NCBI RefSeq assembly: GCF_031450785.1
Contig: NZ_JARTWB010000002.1
Coordinates: 2,046,001 to 2,110,000, forward strand
DNA length: 64,000 nt
From: Caballeronia sp. LZ062
GTDB lineage: Bacteria; Pseudomonadota; Gammaproteobacteria; Burkholderiales; Burkholderiaceae
Direction: 5' to 3'
Made by a program: the position numbers and the translations under genes. This document shows, in pieces, positions 44,319-54,784 of the stretch (its first letter is position 1; each line of letters starts with the position of its first letter). The notes under the pieces were generated by a model. It was given only the letters and a program-made list of their open reading frames with translations, ran no database searches and had not been told where the DNA came from.

Positions 44319-45695
44319 ATGACCAAGAAAGTTTACGTAAAAACCTTCGGCTGCCAGATGAACGAGTACGACTCCGACAAGATGGTCGACGTGCTCGGTG
44401 CCGCTGAAGGACTCGTCAAGACCGACACCCCCGAAGACGCGGACGTCATCCTCTTCAATACGTGCTCCGTGCGCGAAAAAGCGCAGGAGAAGGTGTTCTC
44501 GGACCTCGGCCGCGTGCGCGAGCTCAAGGAAGCAAACCCCAATCTGCTGATTGGCGTCGGCGGTTGCGTCGCCAGTCAGGAAGGCGCGTCGATCGTCGCG
44601 CGCGCGCCGTATGTCGATATCGTGTTCGGTCCGCAGACGCTGCATCGCTTGCCGGCGATGATCGACAAGCGGCGCGCCACGGGCCGCGCGCAGGTCGATA
44701 TCACCTTTCCGGAGATTGAGAAGTTCGATCACCTGCCGCCGGCGCGCGTCGAAGGGCCGAGCGCGTTCGTGTCCATCATGGAAGGGTGCAGCAAATACTG
44801 TAGTTATTGCGTCGTGCCTTACACGCGGGGCGAGGAAGTCTCGCGCCCGCTCGACGACGTGCTGACCGAAATCGCCGGCCTCGCCGATCAGGGCGTGCGC
44901 GAAGTCACCCTGCTTGGCCAGAACGTGAACGCTTACCGCGGCGCGTTGACGGCCGGAGCGCACGAGATCGCGGACTTCGCCACGCTCATCGAGTACGTCG
45001 CGGAAGTGCCGGGCATCGAACGTATTCGTTACACGACTTCGCACCCGAAGGAATTCACGCAGCGCCTCATCGACACCTACGCGAAGGTGCCGAAGCTCGT
45101 CTCGCACCTGCATTTACCGGTGCAACACGGCTCGGACCGCGTTCTGATGGCGATGAAACGCGGCTATACCGTGCTCGAATACAAGTCGGTCATTCGCCGC
45201 CTGCGGGCAATTCGTCCGGATTTGTCGCTGTCGACGGACTTTATCGTCGGCTTTCCGGGCGAAACGGAGGACGATTTCGCGAAGATGATGGCGCTCGTCG
45301 AGGAAATGAGCTACGACACGAGCTTTTCTTTCATCTACAGCCCGCGCCCAGGCACGCCGGCTGCAAACCTGCACGACGACACGCCCCGCGAAGTCAAGCT
45401 CAGGCGCTTGCAGCATTTGCAGGCGACGATCGAGGAAAACGTCGTGAGAATCAGCAACTCGATGGTTGGCACGGTGCAGCGCATTTTGGTAGAAGGCCCG
45501 TCGCGCAAGGATCCGAGCGAACTCGCCGGACGTACGGCGAACAACCGCGTCGTGAATTTCCCGGCGCCGCTGGCTTCCCACGCGCGGCTCATCGGCCAGA
45601 TGATCGACGTCGAAATCAATCACGCGTATCCGCATTCGCTGCGCGGCGCGCTCGTGCTCGCACCCGAGACGGCCGCCCCCGAGCTTGCCAATTAA
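44319..45695 (+). CDS. miaB: tRNA methylthiotransferase MiaB
   Basis: Radical-SAM enzyme that adds methylthio to i6A37 in tRNA, using the product of MiaA. The 458-residue protein has three parts: an N-terminal UPF0004 domain binding an iron-sulfur cluster by Cys12, Cys49 and Cys83; the radical-SAM core with C157-x3-C161-x2-C164 in [16 protein letters not shown]; and a C-terminal TRAM domain (from about 380). All cluster ligands are present. It leads the conserved run miaB-phoH-ybeY. Confidence 0.97.
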   Translation: MTKKVYVKTFGCQMNEYDSDKMVDVLGAAEGLVKTDTPEDADVILFNTCSVREKAQEKVFSDLGRVRELKEANPNLLIGVGGCVASQEGASIVARAPYVDIVFGPQTLHRLPAMIDKRRATGRAQVDITFPEIEKFDHLPPARVEGPSAFVSIMEGCSKYCSYCVVPYTRGEEVSRPLDDVLTEIAGLADQGVREVTLLGQNVNAYRGALTAGAHEIADFATLIEYVAEVPGIERIRYTTSHPKEFTQRLIDTYAKVPKLVSHLHLPVQHGSDRVLMAMKRGYTVLEYKSVIRRLRAIRPDLSLSTDFIVGFPGETEDDFAKMMALVEEMSYDTSFSFIYSPRPGTPAANLHDDTPREVKLRRLQHLQATIEENVVRISNSMVGTVQRILVEGPSRKDPSELAGRTANNRVVNFPAPLASHARLIGQMIDVEINHAYPHSLRGALVLAPETAAPELAN

Positions 45696-45728
45696 TCCTA
45701 CGAGACCGGACAGGACACCCACCCCGCC

Positions 45729-46844
45729 TTGAAGAACGCTCCCCAGCAGCATCTCGAATTCACCGCTCCGCGCGAGGACAACGCGCGGCTCGCGAACCTC
45801 TGTGGCCCGCTCGACGAAAATCTGAGACAGATCGAACAGGCGCTCGACGTGACGCTGTCGCGGCGTGGGCACAAGATTTCGATTCGTGGCCGGGGCGCCA
45901 AAGTGGCGCTCGCGGCGCTCGAGAATTTTTACAACCGCGCCCGCGATCCCATCTCCGTCGACGATATCCAGCTCGCGCTCGTTGAGGCAAGCCATGCGGC
46001 GCGGCTTGCGAAGGAAGCCGGGCAGAACGGCGACGACGACGGGCAGAACGACCCGCGTTTTCGCGGCGATCCCGATCACCCGTTCGACGAGCCCAGCGCC
46101 ACGATGGATCTCGGCGAGGACGAAGATCACGGGCCGACGCTCTACACGCGCCGCGCCGATCTGCGTGGCCGAACGGCCATGCAGCGCCAGTACCTGAAGC
46201 AGATCGTCGCGCACGATGTGACGTTCGGCATCGGACCGGCGGGTACAGGCAAGACGTATCTCGCCGTCGCCTGCGCCGTGGATGCGCTGGAGCGCGATCA
46301 AGTCAAGCGCATCGTGCTGACCCGTCCGGCCGTCGAGGCTGGCGAGCGGCTCGGCTTTTTGCCGGGCGATCTTGCGCAGAAGGTCGATCCGTATCTGCGT
46401 CCGCTTTACGACGCCCTTTACGATCTCCTCGGTTTCGACAAGACCGCGAAGATGTTCGAGCGCCAGATGATCGAAATCGCGCCACTCGCTTACATGCGCG
46501 GCCGCACGCTGAACCACGCGTTCATCATTCTGGACGAGGCGCAGAACACCACGCCCGAGCAGATGAAGATGTTTCTCACGCGTATCGGCTTCGGCTCGAA
46601 GGCGGTCGTGACCGGCGACACGACGCAGGTCGACCTGCCGCGCGGCCACAAGAGCGGGCTGATCGAAGCGCAGCACGTGCTGTCGGAGGTGCGCGGCATC
46701 GCCATGACGCACTTCACGTCGGCTGACGTGGTGCGGCATCCGCTCGTCGCGCGTATCGTCGAGGCTTACGACGCGCAGTCGCAGAAAGACGCCGCGCTCG
46801 CCGAGGCCGCGCGTGCGGCGCAGCAGTCGCAAAAACCTGCATGA
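45729..46844 (+). CDS. ybeZ: PhoH-like ATPase (YbeZ)
   Basis: PhoH-family ATPase of 371 residues, thought to act with YbeY in ribosome and RNA processing. Walker A GPAGTGKT is at 169-176; [36 protein letters not shown] is the Walker B and adjoining segment. The N-terminal part (about 10-90) has a KH-like RNA-binding pattern ([23 protein letters not shown]). The start is TTG at 45729 ([17 protein letters not shown]), which fits homologues; no ATG lies near. The stop overlaps the ybeY ATG. Confidence 0.93.
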   Translation: MKNAPQQHLEFTAPREDNARLANLCGPLDENLRQIEQALDVTLSRRGHKISIRGRGAKVALAALENFYNRARDPISVDDIQLALVEASHAARLAKEAGQNGDDDGQNDPRFRGDPDHPFDEPSATMDLGEDEDHGPTLYTRRADLRGRTAMQRQYLKQIVAHDVTFGIGPAGTGKTYLAVACAVDALERDQVKRIVLTRPAVEAGERLGFLPGDLAQKVDPYLRPLYDALYDLLGFDKTAKMFERQMIEIAPLAYMRGRTLNHAFIILDEAQNTTPEQMKMFLTRIGFGSKAVVTGDTTQVDLPRGHKSGLIEAQHVLSEVRGIAMTHFTSADVVRHPLVARIVEAYDAQSQKDAALAEAARAAQQSQKPA

Positions 46845-47305
46845 AACCGAGCCTCACGCTGAACCTGCAGTTCCCCGCTGCAAAGGCGTTTCCGTCGCAC
46901 AAGGCCATGCTGCCGCGTGCGACGGTCGCCCGCTGGATCAAGGCGTCGCTCTTCGCGGACGCGGAATTGACGGTCCGCTTCGTCGACGAAGAAGAAGGCC
47001 GCATGCTGAATCGCACGTATCGGCAGAAGGATTACGCGACGAACGTGCTGACCTTCGCCTATGCCGAATCCGAGGACGATCCCGTCTCGGGCGATCTGAT
47101 TCTGTGCTGTCCGGTGGTCGAACGCGAGGCCAGCGAGCAAGGCAAGCCGCTCGACGCGCATTACGCGCATCTGATCGTGCACGGCACGCTGCATGCGCAG
47201 GGCTACGACCACGAGGTCGAGAGCGAAGCGCAAGAGATGGAGTCCATCGAAACGGACATCATGCAATCGCTCGGCTTTCCCGATCCTTACGTGCCATTAG
47301 TCTGA
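46841..47305 (+). CDS. ybeY: Endoribonuclease YbeY
   Basis: Zinc-dependent RNase for 16S rRNA 3' end maturation and ribosome quality control. The [11 protein letters not shown] motif gives zinc ligands His114, His118 and His124; Arg60-region [19 protein letters not shown] is the conserved substrate segment. Length 154 is normal. The ATG overlaps the ybeZ stop by four bases, so the two are coupled. Confidence 0.97.
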   Translation: MKPSLTLNLQFPAAKAFPSHKAMLPRATVARWIKASLFADAELTVRFVDEEEGRMLNRTYRQKDYATNVLTFAYAESEDDPVSGDLILCCPVVEREASEQGKPLDAHYAHLIVHGTLHAQGYDHEVESEAQEMESIETDIMQSLGFPDPYVPLV

Positions 47306-47335
47306 CTTCCGCCGATCCGCTGCCCCGTCCGCACC

Positions 47336-48022
47336 GTGAACGACAAGACACCCGAGTCCACGCCCGCTTCCGAGAGTTCGCCGCTCGATGCTCCGCCGCT
47401 TCGCCCGGACTATCCGCCGGCGCTCCTCGAGACGCCGCTTCTCACTGACGAGGAACTTGCCGCCTCGCGCGAAGCGGCGTTGACCCACTGGGACCGCATG
47501 TCGGACCTCTGGCTGTTCGGCTATGGGTCGTTGATCTGGAACCCGGGTTTGCCGACGCTCGAAGCGGTGCGCGCCAAGGTGCACGGCTATCATCGCGGGC
47601 TGTATCTGTGGTCGCGTGTGAATCGCGGCACGCCGGAGCAGCCGGGTCTGGTGCTCGCGCTCGATCGCGGCGGCTCCTGCACCGGCATGGCGTTCCGGCT
47701 CGGCGGCCCCGAGACGGAGGCGCATCTGGACGTGCTGTGGCGGCGCGAAATGTCGATGGCGTCGTACCGGCCGGCGTGGCTGCCCTGCACGCTGATCGAC
47801 GGACGGCGCGTGACGGCGCTCGCGTTCGTCATGCGCCGTGATGCCACGTCCTACACAGGCAAGCTGGCCGATGCGGTCATCCGCACCGTCTTTGGCTGCG
47901 CGAGCGGCCGATACGGCACCACGCTCGACTACGTGAGCCGCACGGTAGAAGCATTGCGCGAAAGCGGCATGCCCGACCGCGCGCTCGAAGCGCTGCTCCG
48001 GCGGTGTCAGGGCGGCGAGTGA
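47336..48022 (+). CDS. chaC: Gamma-glutamylcyclotransferase, ChaC-like
   Basis: Enzyme of 228 residues of the ChaC family, which breaks glutathione into 5-oxoproline and Cys-Gly. The substrate-binding loop LWLFGYGSLIWNPG (about 58-71) is intact, as is WRREMSMASYRPAWLPC with the likely catalytic Glu in the first part. About 50 residues of Pro-rich sequence precede the domain. The start is GTG at 47336, 30 bp after ybeY. Its place between ybeY and corC is not typical of enterics but recurs in Burkholderia as far as I recall. Confidence 0.87.
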   Translation: MNDKTPESTPASESSPLDAPPLRPDYPPALLETPLLTDEELAASREAALTHWDRMSDLWLFGYGSLIWNPGLPTLEAVRAKVHGYHRGLYLWSRVNRGTPEQPGLVLALDRGGSCTGMAFRLGGPETEAHLDVLWRREMSMASYRPAWLPCTLIDGRRVTALAFVMRRDATSYTGKLADAVIRTVFGCASGRYGTTLDYVSRTVEALRESGMPDRALEALLRRCQGGE

Positions 48023-48154
48023 TCTTCATGCAGACGAGAAAGGGCATTGGCCGATCGGCTAACGACGCCCGCCTGACACCTTTTTTGCACATCGGTGGGC
48101 TACCATCGTGGAGCGTTTCGCTACGCGCGCCGCACCACGCAGCCCGCGTTTTAC

Positions 48155-48206
48155 CTTGGTGTATGCTTAAGTTTCTGATAATTCGCGCCCGGGTCTTCCC
48201 GGGCGC
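48155..48206 (+). promoter_or_regulatory. Candidate corC promoter with a 5'-terminal hairpin
   Basis: CTTGGT (48155-48160), 16 bp, GATAAT (48177-48182). Just after it GCGCCCGGG (48185-48193), loop TCTT, CCCGGGCGC (48198-48206) forms a perfect 9-bp stem that ends six bases before the corC ATG. No ribosome site lies in those six bases. Confidence 0.55.
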
Positions 48207-48212
48207 TCCGCT

Positions 48213-49118
48213 ATGAACGAACCCTATCCCAGTCGACGCCACGCCGACAAACCGCAAGAGAAACGCTCGCTGCTCGAGCGTCTGACCGATTTCATCTCGC
48301 ACGAACCCGAGTCGCGCGACGAGCTTTTGGAAGTGCTGCAGGATGCGCACGAGCGCAACCTGCTCGACGCCGATTCGCTTTCGATGATCGAAGGCGTCTT
48401 TCAGGTGTCCGATCTCTGCGCACGCGACATCATGATTCCGCGCGCACAGATGGACGCCATCAACATCGCGGAAACGCCCGCCGAGTTCATCCCCTTCGTG
48501 CTGGAAAAAGCGCACTCGCGCTATCCGGTGTACGAAGGCAATCGCGACAACATCATCGGCGTACTGCTCGCGAAAGACCTGCTGCGCTACTACGCCGAAG
48601 AAGAATTCGACGTGCGCGGCATGTTGCGCCCCGCCGTGTTCATCCCCGAGTCCAAGCGCCTGAACGTGCTGCTGCACGACTTCCGCGTGAACCGCAATCA
48701 CATTGCGATCGTCGTCGATGAATACGGCGGCGTCGCGGGCCTCATCACCATCGAGGACGTGCTGGAGCAGATCGTCGGCGATATCGAGGACGAATACGAC
48801 TTCGACGAGGAAACCGGCAATATCATCGCGTCGCCGGACGGCAAGTTCCGCGTGCGCGCGCTGACGGGCATTCAGCAGTTCAACGAAGAATTCGGCACCG
48901 ACTTCTCGGACGAGGAAGTGGACACCATCGGCGGGCTCGTGACGCACCGGTTCGGGCGCGTGCCGCATCGCGGCGAGAAAGTGCGCATCGACGACTTCGC
49001 GTTCGAAATTCTTCGCGGCGACGCTCGCCAAATTCACGTGCTGCTGGTGCGGCGCGTGCCCAATCTCACTCAGCAGCAACGCCAGGCCGGCGACGACGAG
49101 AGCGAGCTGCGCGATTGA
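48213..49118 (+). CDS. corC: CorC/HlyC family CBS-domain protein
   Basis: Soluble CBS-domain protein of 301 residues, the CorC/YbeX type, tied to magnesium/cobalt handling and lately to ribosome maturation with YbeY/YbeZ. Two CBS repeats are visible (about 67-125 with ARDIMIPRAQMDAINIAETPAEF, and 132-190 with NHIAIVVDEYGGVAGLITIEDVLEQIVGDIEDEYD), then the CorC/HlyC C-terminal domain. No membrane segments, in contrast to the larger CNNM relatives. Followed 66 bp later by lnt. Confidence 0.92.
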   Translation: MNEPYPSRRHADKPQEKRSLLERLTDFISHEPESRDELLEVLQDAHERNLLDADSLSMIEGVFQVSDLCARDIMIPRAQMDAINIAETPAEFIPFVLEKAHSRYPVYEGNRDNIIGVLLAKDLLRYYAEEEFDVRGMLRPAVFIPESKRLNVLLHDFRVNRNHIAIVVDEYGGVAGLITIEDVLEQIVGDIEDEYDFDEETGNIIASPDGKFRVRALTGIQQFNEEFGTDFSDEEVDTIGGLVTHRFGRVPHRGEKVRIDDFAFEILRGDARQIHVLLVRRVPNLTQQQRQAGDDESELRD

Positions 49119-49184
49119 CGTGCGGCGTGCGCGCCGCCGACCGCTCCGAGAATTACCCTTTTGCCTCCGCCGACCCCGCACTCC

Positions 49185-50843
49185 ATGGCCGATTCACCGT
49201 TTCGCTCCCTTTCGCGTCAACGCGACGCGTCCGTTTCCGCTGCTCCGCGTGCGCTCCCGTTCTGGCATTACCTCGTCGCGGCGGTGCTCGGCGCGGCCAA
49301 CACGCTGTCTTTCGCGCCGACACCGCACGGCGGCTGGATCGAACTCGTGATCTTTTCGTGCTTCTTCGCGTGGCTCTCTCGCACGAGCGGCTGGAAGAGC
49401 GCGGCAGCAACCGGCTGGGCCTTCGGCTTCGGCAACTTCGTGACGGGCGTCTGGTGGCTGTATGTGAGCATGCACGACTACGGTGGCATGGCCGCGCCGC
49501 TCGCCGCCGCCGCAGTCGCGCTGTTTTCGCTGTATCTCGCGGTGTATCCGGCATTGTCGAGCCTCGTCTGGTCGCTCGTCGCGGGACGGGCACGCTTCGG
49601 GGATGAAGACGCCGCCACCGCCCGCAAGATCGACGTATCGCCGCGCTACGCGCCCACCTGGCACGGCGCGTTCGCGTTCGCAAGCGCGTGGGCGCTCGGC
49701 GAATGGCTGCGAGGGCTCGTGTTCACCGGCTTTCCGTGGCTCGCGAGCGGCTATGCGCAAGTCGACGGCCCGCTTGCCGGCTTCGGCGCGATTGCCGGCG
49801 TGTATGGCGTCGCCTGGGTGCTCGCGCTCGTGGCTGCGTGCATCGTGCAAGCGGTGTGCGCGTTCCGCGCGATGCGGCGGCGCGCGCTGGCGCCCGCATT
49901 GACCGCGCTTCTGCTGATCGTCGCCGGCATGCTGCTCTCGCTCGTGCAATGGACGACGCCTGCGAACGCGCCGCTCACCGTGCGACTGCTTCAAGGCAAT
50001 GTGAAGCAGGAGATGAAGTTCGAGCAGGCGGGCGTCGATGAATCGCTCGCGGTGTACAAGCGGCTCATCACCGAGAAGCCGGCCGATCTGATCGTCACGC
50101 CGGAGACTGCGCTGCCTGTGCTGGCCGTTCAAGTGCCGCCGGCATTCGCAAGCGCCATCCGCAGCTTCGCGGACCGCACGAATTCGTCAATTCTCTTCGG
50201 TGCGATCGGCGTCACGCTTCAGCCCGACGGACGCCCGACCGATTTCACGAATAGTCTTTTCGGCATCACGCCGGGCGTGAACGACGTCTACCGCTACGAC
50301 AAGCATCACCTTGTGCCGTTCGGCGAATTCGTGCCGCTCGGCTTTCACTGGTTCGTGAACCTGATGGGCATTCCGCTCGGCGATCTCGCGCGCGGCCCCG
50401 TCGTGCAGAAGGCGTTCTTCGTGCGTAACCAGCCGGTCGCCGTCGACGTCTGCTACGAAGACATCTTCGGCGAAGAGATCGCGCGCACGCTGCGCGAACA
50501 GGAAACGCCCGCGGGCATTCTCGTCAACTCGACGAATCTCGCGTGGTTCGGCAATACGATCGCGCTCGATCAGCATTTGCAGATCGCGCGTATGCGTTCT
50601 ATCGAGACCGGCCGGCCGACCCTGCGCGCGACAAACACGGGCATGACCGCCGTGATCGCGGCAAACGGCCATGTAGTGTCACGTCTGCCGACGTTCACCA
50701 CCGGCGTGCTCGAAGCGCGTGTGCAAGGCACGTCGGGGCGCACGCCTTACGTGACGAGCGGCAATGCGACGGTGATCGTGGTGTCGCTGCTGTTGCTGGC
50801 GTTCGGGTTTGCGTTTGCGCCGGGGAAGAAGCGCCGGGTTTGA
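49185..50843 (+). CDS. lnt: Apolipoprotein N-acyltransferase Lnt
   Basis: Adds the third acyl chain to the N-terminal Cys of lipoproteins in the inner membrane. The 552-residue protein has an N-terminal membrane part with about seven helices and a periplasmic nitrilase domain with the triad Glu307 (VTPETALP), Lys373 (YDKHHLVPFGEFVP) and Cys423 (DVCYEDIFGE), plus a last membrane helix near 530. A loop of about 25 extra residues sits near 135-160. Start ATG 49185 (MADSPFRSLS) is preferred to a TTG eight codons upstream. Confidence 0.95.
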   Translation: MADSPFRSLSRQRDASVSAAPRALPFWHYLVAAVLGAANTLSFAPTPHGGWIELVIFSCFFAWLSRTSGWKSAAATGWAFGFGNFVTGVWWLYVSMHDYGGMAAPLAAAAVALFSLYLAVYPALSSLVWSLVAGRARFGDEDAATARKIDVSPRYAPTWHGAFAFASAWALGEWLRGLVFTGFPWLASGYAQVDGPLAGFGAIAGVYGVAWVLALVAACIVQAVCAFRAMRRRALAPALTALLLIVAGMLLSLVQWTTPANAPLTVRLLQGNVKQEMKFEQAGVDESLAVYKRLITEKPADLIVTPETALPVLAVQVPPAFASAIRSFADRTNSSILFGAIGVTLQPDGRPTDFTNSLFGITPGVNDVYRYDKHHLVPFGEFVPLGFHWFVNLMGIPLGDLARGPVVQKAFFVRNQPVAVDVCYEDIFGEEIARTLREQETPAGILVNSTNLAWFGNTIALDQHLQIARMRSIETGRPTLRATNTGMTAVIAANGHVVSRLPTFTTGVLEARVQGTSGRTPYVTSGNATVIVVSLLLLAFGFAFAPGKKRRV

Positions 50844-50967
50844 CGGGCCGGGTCTCACATATAACGCAACGCCGCGCCGGTGCGCGACACGCGCTGCAAT
50901 GACGCACAGCCGCGCAGCCCGGTCAAGCGCCCCGCTTCCCAAAAAGTCCCGCCGGTCCCGCGTTCCA

Positions 50968-50988
50968 GCTAAAATTCAAGGTTTTAGC
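50968..50988. promoter_or_regulatory. Dyad overlapping a TAAAAT -10 before glyQ
   Basis: GCTAAAA (50968-50974), TTCAAGG, TTTTAGC (50982-50988): a perfect 7-bp dyad. TAAAAT (50970-50975) can serve as a -10 for glyQS, 84 bp before the ATG. Confidence 0.45.
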
Positions 50989-51053
50989 ACTTCGGCCGAG
51001 CCTCGGAGCCGCGCGTTCTCACGGCGCGCGCCCGGTCCGCATCAAAGGCAAAC

Positions 51054-52082
51054 ATGCTCACCTTTCAGCAAATCATCCTGACGCTGCAGTCCTATTGGAA
51101 CGACAAGGGCTGCGCGCTTCTTCAGCCCATCGACATGGAAGTCGGCGCGGGCACGTCGCACGTGCACACCTTCCTGCGCGCCATCGGTCCGGAACCGTGG
51201 CGCGCGGCCTACGTGCAGCCGTCGCGCCGCCCGAAGGACGGCCGCTATGGCGAGAACCCCAACCGCCTGCAGCACTACTATCAGTATCAGGTCGTCCTCA
51301 AGCCCGCGCCCGAGAACATTCTCGATCTGTATCTCGGCTCGCTCGAAGCACTCGGTTTCGATCTGAAGCAGAACGACGTGCGCTTTGTCGAAGACGACTG
51401 GGAGAACCCGACGCTCGGCGCATGGGGACTCGGCTGGGAAGTCTGGCTCAACGGCATGGAAGTGACGCAGTTCACGTACTTTCAGCAGGTTGGCGGCCTG
51501 GACTGCAAGCCGGTGCTCGGCGAGATCACGTACGGTCTCGAACGCCTCGCCATGTATCTGCAGAAAGTGGAGAACGTGTACGACCTCGTCTGGACCGAGT
51601 GGGAAGAAGACGGCCCGAACGGCAAGGTGCTGCGCCGCCTGACCTACGGCGACGTCTATCACCAGAACGAAGTCGAGCAGTCCACCTACAACTTCGAGCA
51701 CGCGAACGTCGATCTGCTCTTCAACTTCTTCAACAGCTACGAAGCCGAAGCGAAGAAGATGATCGAGGCGAAGCTCGCGCTGCCTGCCTATGAACTCGTG
51801 CTGAAAGCCGGCCATACGTTCAATCTGCTCGATGCGCGCGGCGCCATTTCCGTGACCGAGCGCGCGGCGTACATCGGCCGCATTCGGGCGTTGTCGCGTC
51901 TCGTCGCTCAGGCCTATTACGATTCCCGCGAAAGTCTCGGCTTCCCGATGCTCGGCAATCCGGTGCACGCCGCCGCCGAACTCGTCACCGATCAGCAGGA
52001 AGCCGCGCGTCCGGCCTGGGCGCCGCCGCTGAAGGTGGAAAGCGCGCCGCCGGGCGAAACGAGCAACAACGATCAGGTTTGA
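51054..52082 (+). CDS. glyQ: Glycyl-tRNA synthetase alpha subunit
   Basis: Catalytic alpha subunit of the bacterial alpha2-beta2 glycyl-tRNA synthetase, charging tRNA-Gly. It starts [34 protein letters not shown], with the class II motifs [23 protein letters not shown] and the [24 protein letters not shown] region in place. At 342 residues it is longer than E. coli (303) by a Pro-rich tail. glyS follows 17 bp later. Confidence 0.98.
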   Translation: MLTFQQIILTLQSYWNDKGCALLQPIDMEVGAGTSHVHTFLRAIGPEPWRAAYVQPSRRPKDGRYGENPNRLQHYYQYQVVLKPAPENILDLYLGSLEALGFDLKQNDVRFVEDDWENPTLGAWGLGWEVWLNGMEVTQFTYFQQVGGLDCKPVLGEITYGLERLAMYLQKVENVYDLVWTEWEEDGPNGKVLRRLTYGDVYHQNEVEQSTYNFEHANVDLLFNFFNSYEAEAKKMIEAKLALPAYELVLKAGHTFNLLDARGAISVTERAAYIGRIRALSRLVAQAYYDSRESLGFPMLGNPVHAAAELVTDQQEAARPAWAPPLKVESAPPGETSNNDQV

Positions 52083-52099
52083 CGAGGCAAGACAGAACA

Positions 52100-54199
52100 A
52101 TGACGCAATCCAATCACGCTTCCCTGCTTGTCGAGCTGCTTACCGAAGAACTCCCGCCGAAAGCCCTCGCGCGTCTCGGCACCGCGTTCGCTGAAGGCAT
52201 CGTCGAGCGCCTCGCCGCCCGCGACCTGATCGAAGGCGCCGCATCGTTCGAGCAATATGCGACGCCGCGACGCCTCGCCGTGCTCATTCCAAACGTGCGC
52301 GATGTCGCGCCCGAAAAGCAGGTCCGCGAAAAAGTGCTGCCGGTTTCGGTCGCGCTCGACAAGGAAGGCAATCCCACGCCGCCGCTCGCGAAGAAACTCG
52401 CCGCGCTCGGTTTCCCCGACTTTCCGCTCGCCGAACTCGAACGCGCGCAGGACGGCAAGGCCGAAGCGTTCTTCCTGCGCTACGCCGCGCCCGGCGCGAC
52501 GCTCGCGGACGGCCTGCAAGCCGCGCTCGACGAAACGCTGAGCAAGCTGCCAATCCCGAAGGTCATGACGTATCAGCGCCCGGACGGCACCAACGTGCAG
52601 TTCGTGCGTCCGGTGCAGCGCCTTGTCGCCATGCACGGTCGCAACGTCGTGCCGGTGAGCGCGCTCGGCGTCGATGCGGGCGATACGACCATCGGCCATC
52701 GCTTTTTGTCGCAGGGCTTGATCGCCATTCCGAGCGCGGACGACTACTCGGAGACGCTGCGCACGAAGGCGCATGTCGTCGCGAATTTCGACGACCGCCG
52801 CGAATCCATCCGCACGCAATTGCAGGCGTTTGCCGGTGAAGACCGCGTGGTGATGCCGGAATCGCTGCTCGACGAAGTGAACGCGCTCGTCGAATGGCCG
52901 GTCGTCTATCAGTGCCGCTTCGACGAGGAATTCCTCGAAGTGCCGCAGGAATGTCTGATCCTGACGATGCAGACGAACCAGAAGTACTTCGCGCTCACGG
53001 ACCCGAACGGCAAGCTGCGCTCGCGTTTCCTGATCGTGTCGAATATCGATACGCAAACGCCCGCCGAGATCATCGAAGGCAATGAGCGCGTGGTGCGTCC
53101 GCGTCTCGCGGATGCGAAGTTCTTCTTCACGCAGGACAAGAAAAAGCGCCTGGAAGACCGCGTGCCGCTGCTGGCGAACGTTGTCTATCACAACAAACTC
53201 GGCTCCGCGCTCGAACGCGTGCAGCGTCTCGAAGCGCTCGCGGGCGAAATCGCGCCCATGGTCGGCGTCGATGCCGCGCTCACGCGCCGCGCGGCCCGAC
53301 TCGCGAAGGCGGATTTGCTCACCGACATGGTCGGCGAATTCCCCGAACTGCAAGGCACGATGGGCACGTACTACGCGCGCCACGACGGGGAGCCGGAAGA
53401 AGTCGCGCTCGCGTGCTCGGAGCACTATCAGCCGCGCTTCTCGGGCGACGACACGCCGTCCACCGGCGTCGGCGCGGCGGTCGCGCTCGCCGACAAACTT
53501 GAAACGATCGTCGGCATCTGGGGCATCGGCCTCGCACCGACCGGCGAGAAAGACCCGTTCGCGCTGCGCCGTCATGCGCTCGGCGTGCTGCGCATCCTGC
53601 TCGAAAAGAAGCTGCCCGTGGATCTGCGCGATCTCGTCGCCGCCGCGCAGCGCCAGTTCGCCGGCATGCCGCAAGTGGCGGATTCCACGGAAGCCGTGTA
53701 TGCGTTCTTCCTGGATCGTCTGCGTGGCCTGTTGCGCGAACGCGGCTTCGAAGCCAACGACATCGAGGCCGTACTCAGCCTGAATCCGACGCGTCTGGAC
53801 GATATCGTCGCGCGCCTGGACGCCGTGCGCGAATTCGCGGCGCTGCCGGAAGCGGCATCGCTCGCGGCGGCCAACAAGCGCATCACGAACATCCTGAAGA
53901 AGTCGGAGCAAGGCGCGCTTTCGTCGGTGAATTCCGAATTGCTCGTGGAGCCGGCCGAAAAGACGCTGTACGCGCAGATTCAAAGCGTGACGCCGCGCGT
54001 GCAAAGCCAGCTCGCCGCGCGCAATTACACGGAAGCGTTGAGTGCGTTGGCCGCGCTGCGCGAAAGCGTCGATACGTTCTTCAACGACGTGATGGTGAAC
54101 GCGGAAGACGCGGCGCTCAGGAACAACCGCCTTGCCCTGCTCGGCGCGCTGCATCAGCAGATGAACTGCGTCGCCGATATCTCCAAGCTCGCGGCGTAA
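52100..54199 (+). CDS. glyS: Glycyl-tRNA synthetase beta subunit
   Basis: Beta subunit of 699 residues, needed for tRNA binding. The N-terminus [20 protein letters not shown] is typical; the central HD-like region has [31 protein letters not shown] and [25 protein letters not shown], and the C-terminal part is the helical anticodon-binding domain (from about 575). Start ATG 52100 ([10 protein letters not shown]) is chosen over an ATG/GTG-type start seven codons earlier by homology. Confidence 0.98.
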   Translation: MTQSNHASLLVELLTEELPPKALARLGTAFAEGIVERLAARDLIEGAASFEQYATPRRLAVLIPNVRDVAPEKQVREKVLPVSVALDKEGNPTPPLAKKLAALGFPDFPLAELERAQDGKAEAFFLRYAAPGATLADGLQAALDETLSKLPIPKVMTYQRPDGTNVQFVRPVQRLVAMHGRNVVPVSALGVDAGDTTIGHRFLSQGLIAIPSADDYSETLRTKAHVVANFDDRRESIRTQLQAFAGEDRVVMPESLLDEVNALVEWPVVYQCRFDEEFLEVPQECLILTMQTNQKYFALTDPNGKLRSRFLIVSNIDTQTPAEIIEGNERVVRPRLADAKFFFTQDKKKRLEDRVPLLANVVYHNKLGSALERVQRLEALAGEIAPMVGVDAALTRRAARLAKADLLTDMVGEFPELQGTMGTYYARHDGEPEEVALACSEHYQPRFSGDDTPSTGVGAAVALADKLETIVGIWGIGLAPTGEKDPFALRRHALGVLRILLEKKLPVDLRDLVAAAQRQFAGMPQVADSTEAVYAFFLDRLRGLLRERGFEANDIEAVLSLNPTRLDDIVARLDAVREFAALPEAASLAAANKRITNILKKSEQGALSSVNSELLVEPAEKTLYAQIQSVTPRVQSQLAARNYTEALSALAALRESVDTFFNDVMVNAEDAALRNNRLALLGALHQQMNCVADISKLAA

Positions 54200-54202
54200 G
54201 TC

Positions 54203-54754
54203 ATGAACAGACGACTCGTGATTCTGGACCGCGACGGCGTCATCAACGTCGATTCCGACGCGTTCATCAAGTCGCCGGACGAATGGGTCGCCATTCCCGG
54301 CAGTCTCGAAGCCATCGCGCGGCTGAATCAGGCGGGCTATCGCGTGGCGATTGCGTCGAACCAGTCGGGCATCGGGCGCGGTCTTTTCGACATGGCCGCG
54401 CTCAACGCCATGCACCAGAAGATGAACCGCGCGGCGGCGGCGGTGGGCGGACGCATCGACGCGATCTTCTTCTGCCCGCATACGGCCGAAGACCAGTGCG
54501 ATTGCAGGAAGCCGAAGCCCGGCATGCTGCAGCAGATCATCGACCGTTTCGAGATCGATCCGGAAGACACGCCCGTCGTCGGTGACGCCCTGCGCGATCT
54601 TCAGGCGGGCGCGGCGCTCGGCTTTCCGGTGCATCTCGTGCTGACCGGCAAGGGCGAAAAAACGCTGGCGCAAGGCAACCTGCCCAAAGGCACGCAGGTT
54701 CACAAGGACCTGCGCGCGTTCGCGCTCGACTTTCTCGCGCTGCATCAAGACTGA
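54203..54754 (+). CDS. gmhB: D-glycero-beta-D-manno-heptose 1,7-bisphosphate 7-phosphatase GmhB
   Basis: HAD phosphatase in ADP-heptose synthesis for LPS inner core. Motif I is LDRDGVIN with Asp9 and Asp11; the zinc site Cys91, His93, Cys99, Cys101 (CPHTAEDQCDC) is the mark of GmhB; KPKPGM and VGDALRDLQAG complete the active site. 183 residues, normal length. Starts 3 bp after glyS. Confidence 0.95.
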   Translation: MNRRLVILDRDGVINVDSDAFIKSPDEWVAIPGSLEAIARLNQAGYRVAIASNQSGIGRGLFDMAALNAMHQKMNRAAAAVGGRIDAIFFCPHTAEDQCDCRKPKPGMLQQIIDRFEIDPEDTPVVGDALRDLQAGAALGFPVHLVLTGKGEKTLAQGNLPKGTQVHKDLRAFALDFLALHQD

Positions 54755-54784
54755 CCGCTTTCCGTCACGCACTCTCGGGGCTTC

